Position numbers and translations under genes: made by a program. A stretch of DNA of 6,274 bases, from contig CAJOLO010000092.1 of the NCBI GenBank assembly GCA_905235345.1, positions 1-6,274 of the forward strand, in the 5' to 3' direction. Origin of the DNA: an uncultured Lachnospiraceae bacterium (lineage in GTDB: Bacteria > Bacillota > Clostridia > Lachnospirales > Lachnospiraceae). The notes beneath the pieces were generated by a model that was given only the letters and a program-made list of their open reading frames with translations, was not told the DNA's origin and searched no databases. Positions 5,408-6,274 of this stretch are shown here, piece after piece. Position 1 is the first letter of the stretch; every line of letters starts with the position of its first letter.

Positions 5408-6274
5408 ATGAAAAAATTCTTAGCCAGACATAGGCGTATTAAAATATGGTTTTTTTTAAGTATAATAATTGTATGGCTGGTTTACATGGCATTTCAGACT
5501 CCATATACAAGGATTAATTCTTATGGAAGTAAAAGTTATCCCGGGAAGGCGTTTGGGACAACGATTAAGAAAACTATATATATGGATGACGAAGCTGAAA
5601 GAGATGAAGTGGATAAGGCAATAGATGATTTGTTGAAATCCTTGGATGAAAGATTATCTTATAGAAATTTTGAATCTGAACTGGCTATTTGCAATAGAAG
5701 TTATGCCGTGGATGGGATTGTAGAATTATCTCCGGATATTTTGGGATATATTGAAAGAGAAATGGAGATATGCAAGGAAACTGATGGTGCATTTTCTCCT
5801 TGTATATTGCCTGTGTCTAAGCTTTGGGGAATTGAGGACGGGGCTTCCGATATTCCGTCTCAGAATGAAATTGATAAGGTATTATCATATATTGATCCTT
5901 CCAATATTAAACTTGTTGATGATGGCATAAGTTTTCACAGTTACGACATGGAACTTGATTTTGGGGCGGTCGGTAAAGGGATAGCAGCGGATGAAGTTAT
6001 GAAGATGCTTGATGAGAAGAATGTCCCCGGGGCTATTATTTCCATTGGTGGAACAATAGCTGTTTATGGTGATAAAGGAAGAGATGATAAGTGGTATGTT
6101 GGAATTCAGGACCCAAGGGATAAAGAAGGTAATGTTTTTGGAGTTTTGGAGGTTTCCGGAGGCAATGTTGTCTCGACTTCAGGTGATTATGAGAAATATT
6201 TTGAAGCTGATGGAAAACGATATCATCATATATTTGATCCCAAGACCGGATATCCTGCTGATAATGGGTTAATA
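5408..6274 (+). CDS. apbE: ApbE-family FAD:protein FMN transferase, membrane-anchored (3' end beyond window)
   Basis: An open frame of 289 codons reaches the window edge without a stop, so the gene is partial. Members attach FMN covalently to a Thr/Ser of extracytoplasmic domains of RnfG/RnfD-, NqrB/C-type and related redox proteins, using FAD and Mg. Family hallmarks are visible: DGAFSPCILPVSKLWG (126-141), LDFGAVGKGIAADEV (183-197), ISIGGTIAVYG (211-221), STSGDYEKYF (256-265) and HHIFDPKTGYP (273-283). The N-terminus has positive charges followed by one hydrophobic segment (about residues 13-29) without a lipobox Cys, suggesting an uncleaved signal anchor with the catalytic domain outside the membrane. 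GAGGT at 5394-5398 lies 9 nt before the ATG. The link to fatty-acid synthesis is positional only. The partner flavoprotein is not in the window. Confidence 0.92.
   Translation, partial: MKKFLARHRRIKIWFFLSIIIVWLVYMAFQTPYTRINSYGSKSYPGKAFGTTIKKTIYMDDEAERDEVDKAIDDLLKSLDERLSYRNFESELAICNRSYAVDGIVELSPDILGYIEREMEICKETDGAFSPCILPVSKLWGIEDGASDIPSQNEIDKVLSYIDPSNIKLVDDGISFHSYDMELDFGAVGKGIAADEVMKMLDEKNVPGAIISIGGTIAVYGDKGRDDKWYVGIQDPRDKEGNVFGVLEVSGGNVVSTSGDYEKYFEADGKRYHHIFDPKTGYPADNGLI

Noticed and set aside
6066..6272. Short + strand open frame near the window end
   Set aside because: It lies in another frame inside the apbE-family gene, whose own frame stays open and carries the family motifs.

Overview
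The window reads as part of the type II fatty-acid synthesis locus of a low-to-moderate GC Gram-positive anaerobe, most likely a member of the Clostridia and probably Lachnospiraceae. This rests on the gene set, AG-rich Shine-Dalgarno sites, protein character and the adjacent Rnf/Nqr-type flavin transferase gene. The genus is inferred only loosely. All genes are on the + strand.

Layout: (1) 16-2139 is one uninterrupted 707-codon frame that fuses 3-oxoacyl-ACP synthase III (FabH, residues about 1-322) to malonyl-CoA:ACP transacylase (FabD, residues about 395-707) through a charged linker of about 70 residues. A good internal ribosome-binding site lies just before the FabD start. (2) fabG (2158-2898) follows after an 18-bp gap. 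(3) A 160-bp AT-rich gap (2899-3058) holds a possible weak promoter and a hairpin. (4) fabF is at 3059-4300. (5) A 662-bp non-coding interval (4301-4962) holds two very long hairpin elements, each about 250 nt. They lie in opposite orientation and belong to one family: the GC-rich cores are similar, while the outer arms have unrelated sequences, each self-complementary over 32-33 bp. (6) fabZ is at 4963-5388. (7) An apbE-family FMN transferase gene starts at 5408 and runs off the window end.

Together FabD (malonyl loading), FabH (initiation), FabF (elongation condensation), FabG (ketoreduction) and FabZ (dehydration) give most of the elongation cycle. The acyl carrier protein gene, an enoyl-ACP reductase gene and the acetyl-CoA carboxylase genes are not in the window. 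In several Firmicutes these sit between fabH and fabD (acpP, fabK), between fabF and fabZ (accB) and after fabZ (accC/D/A). Here the first place is taken by a fusion and the second by the hairpin elements.

The two observations most worth following are the paired hairpin elements and the FabH-FabD fusion.
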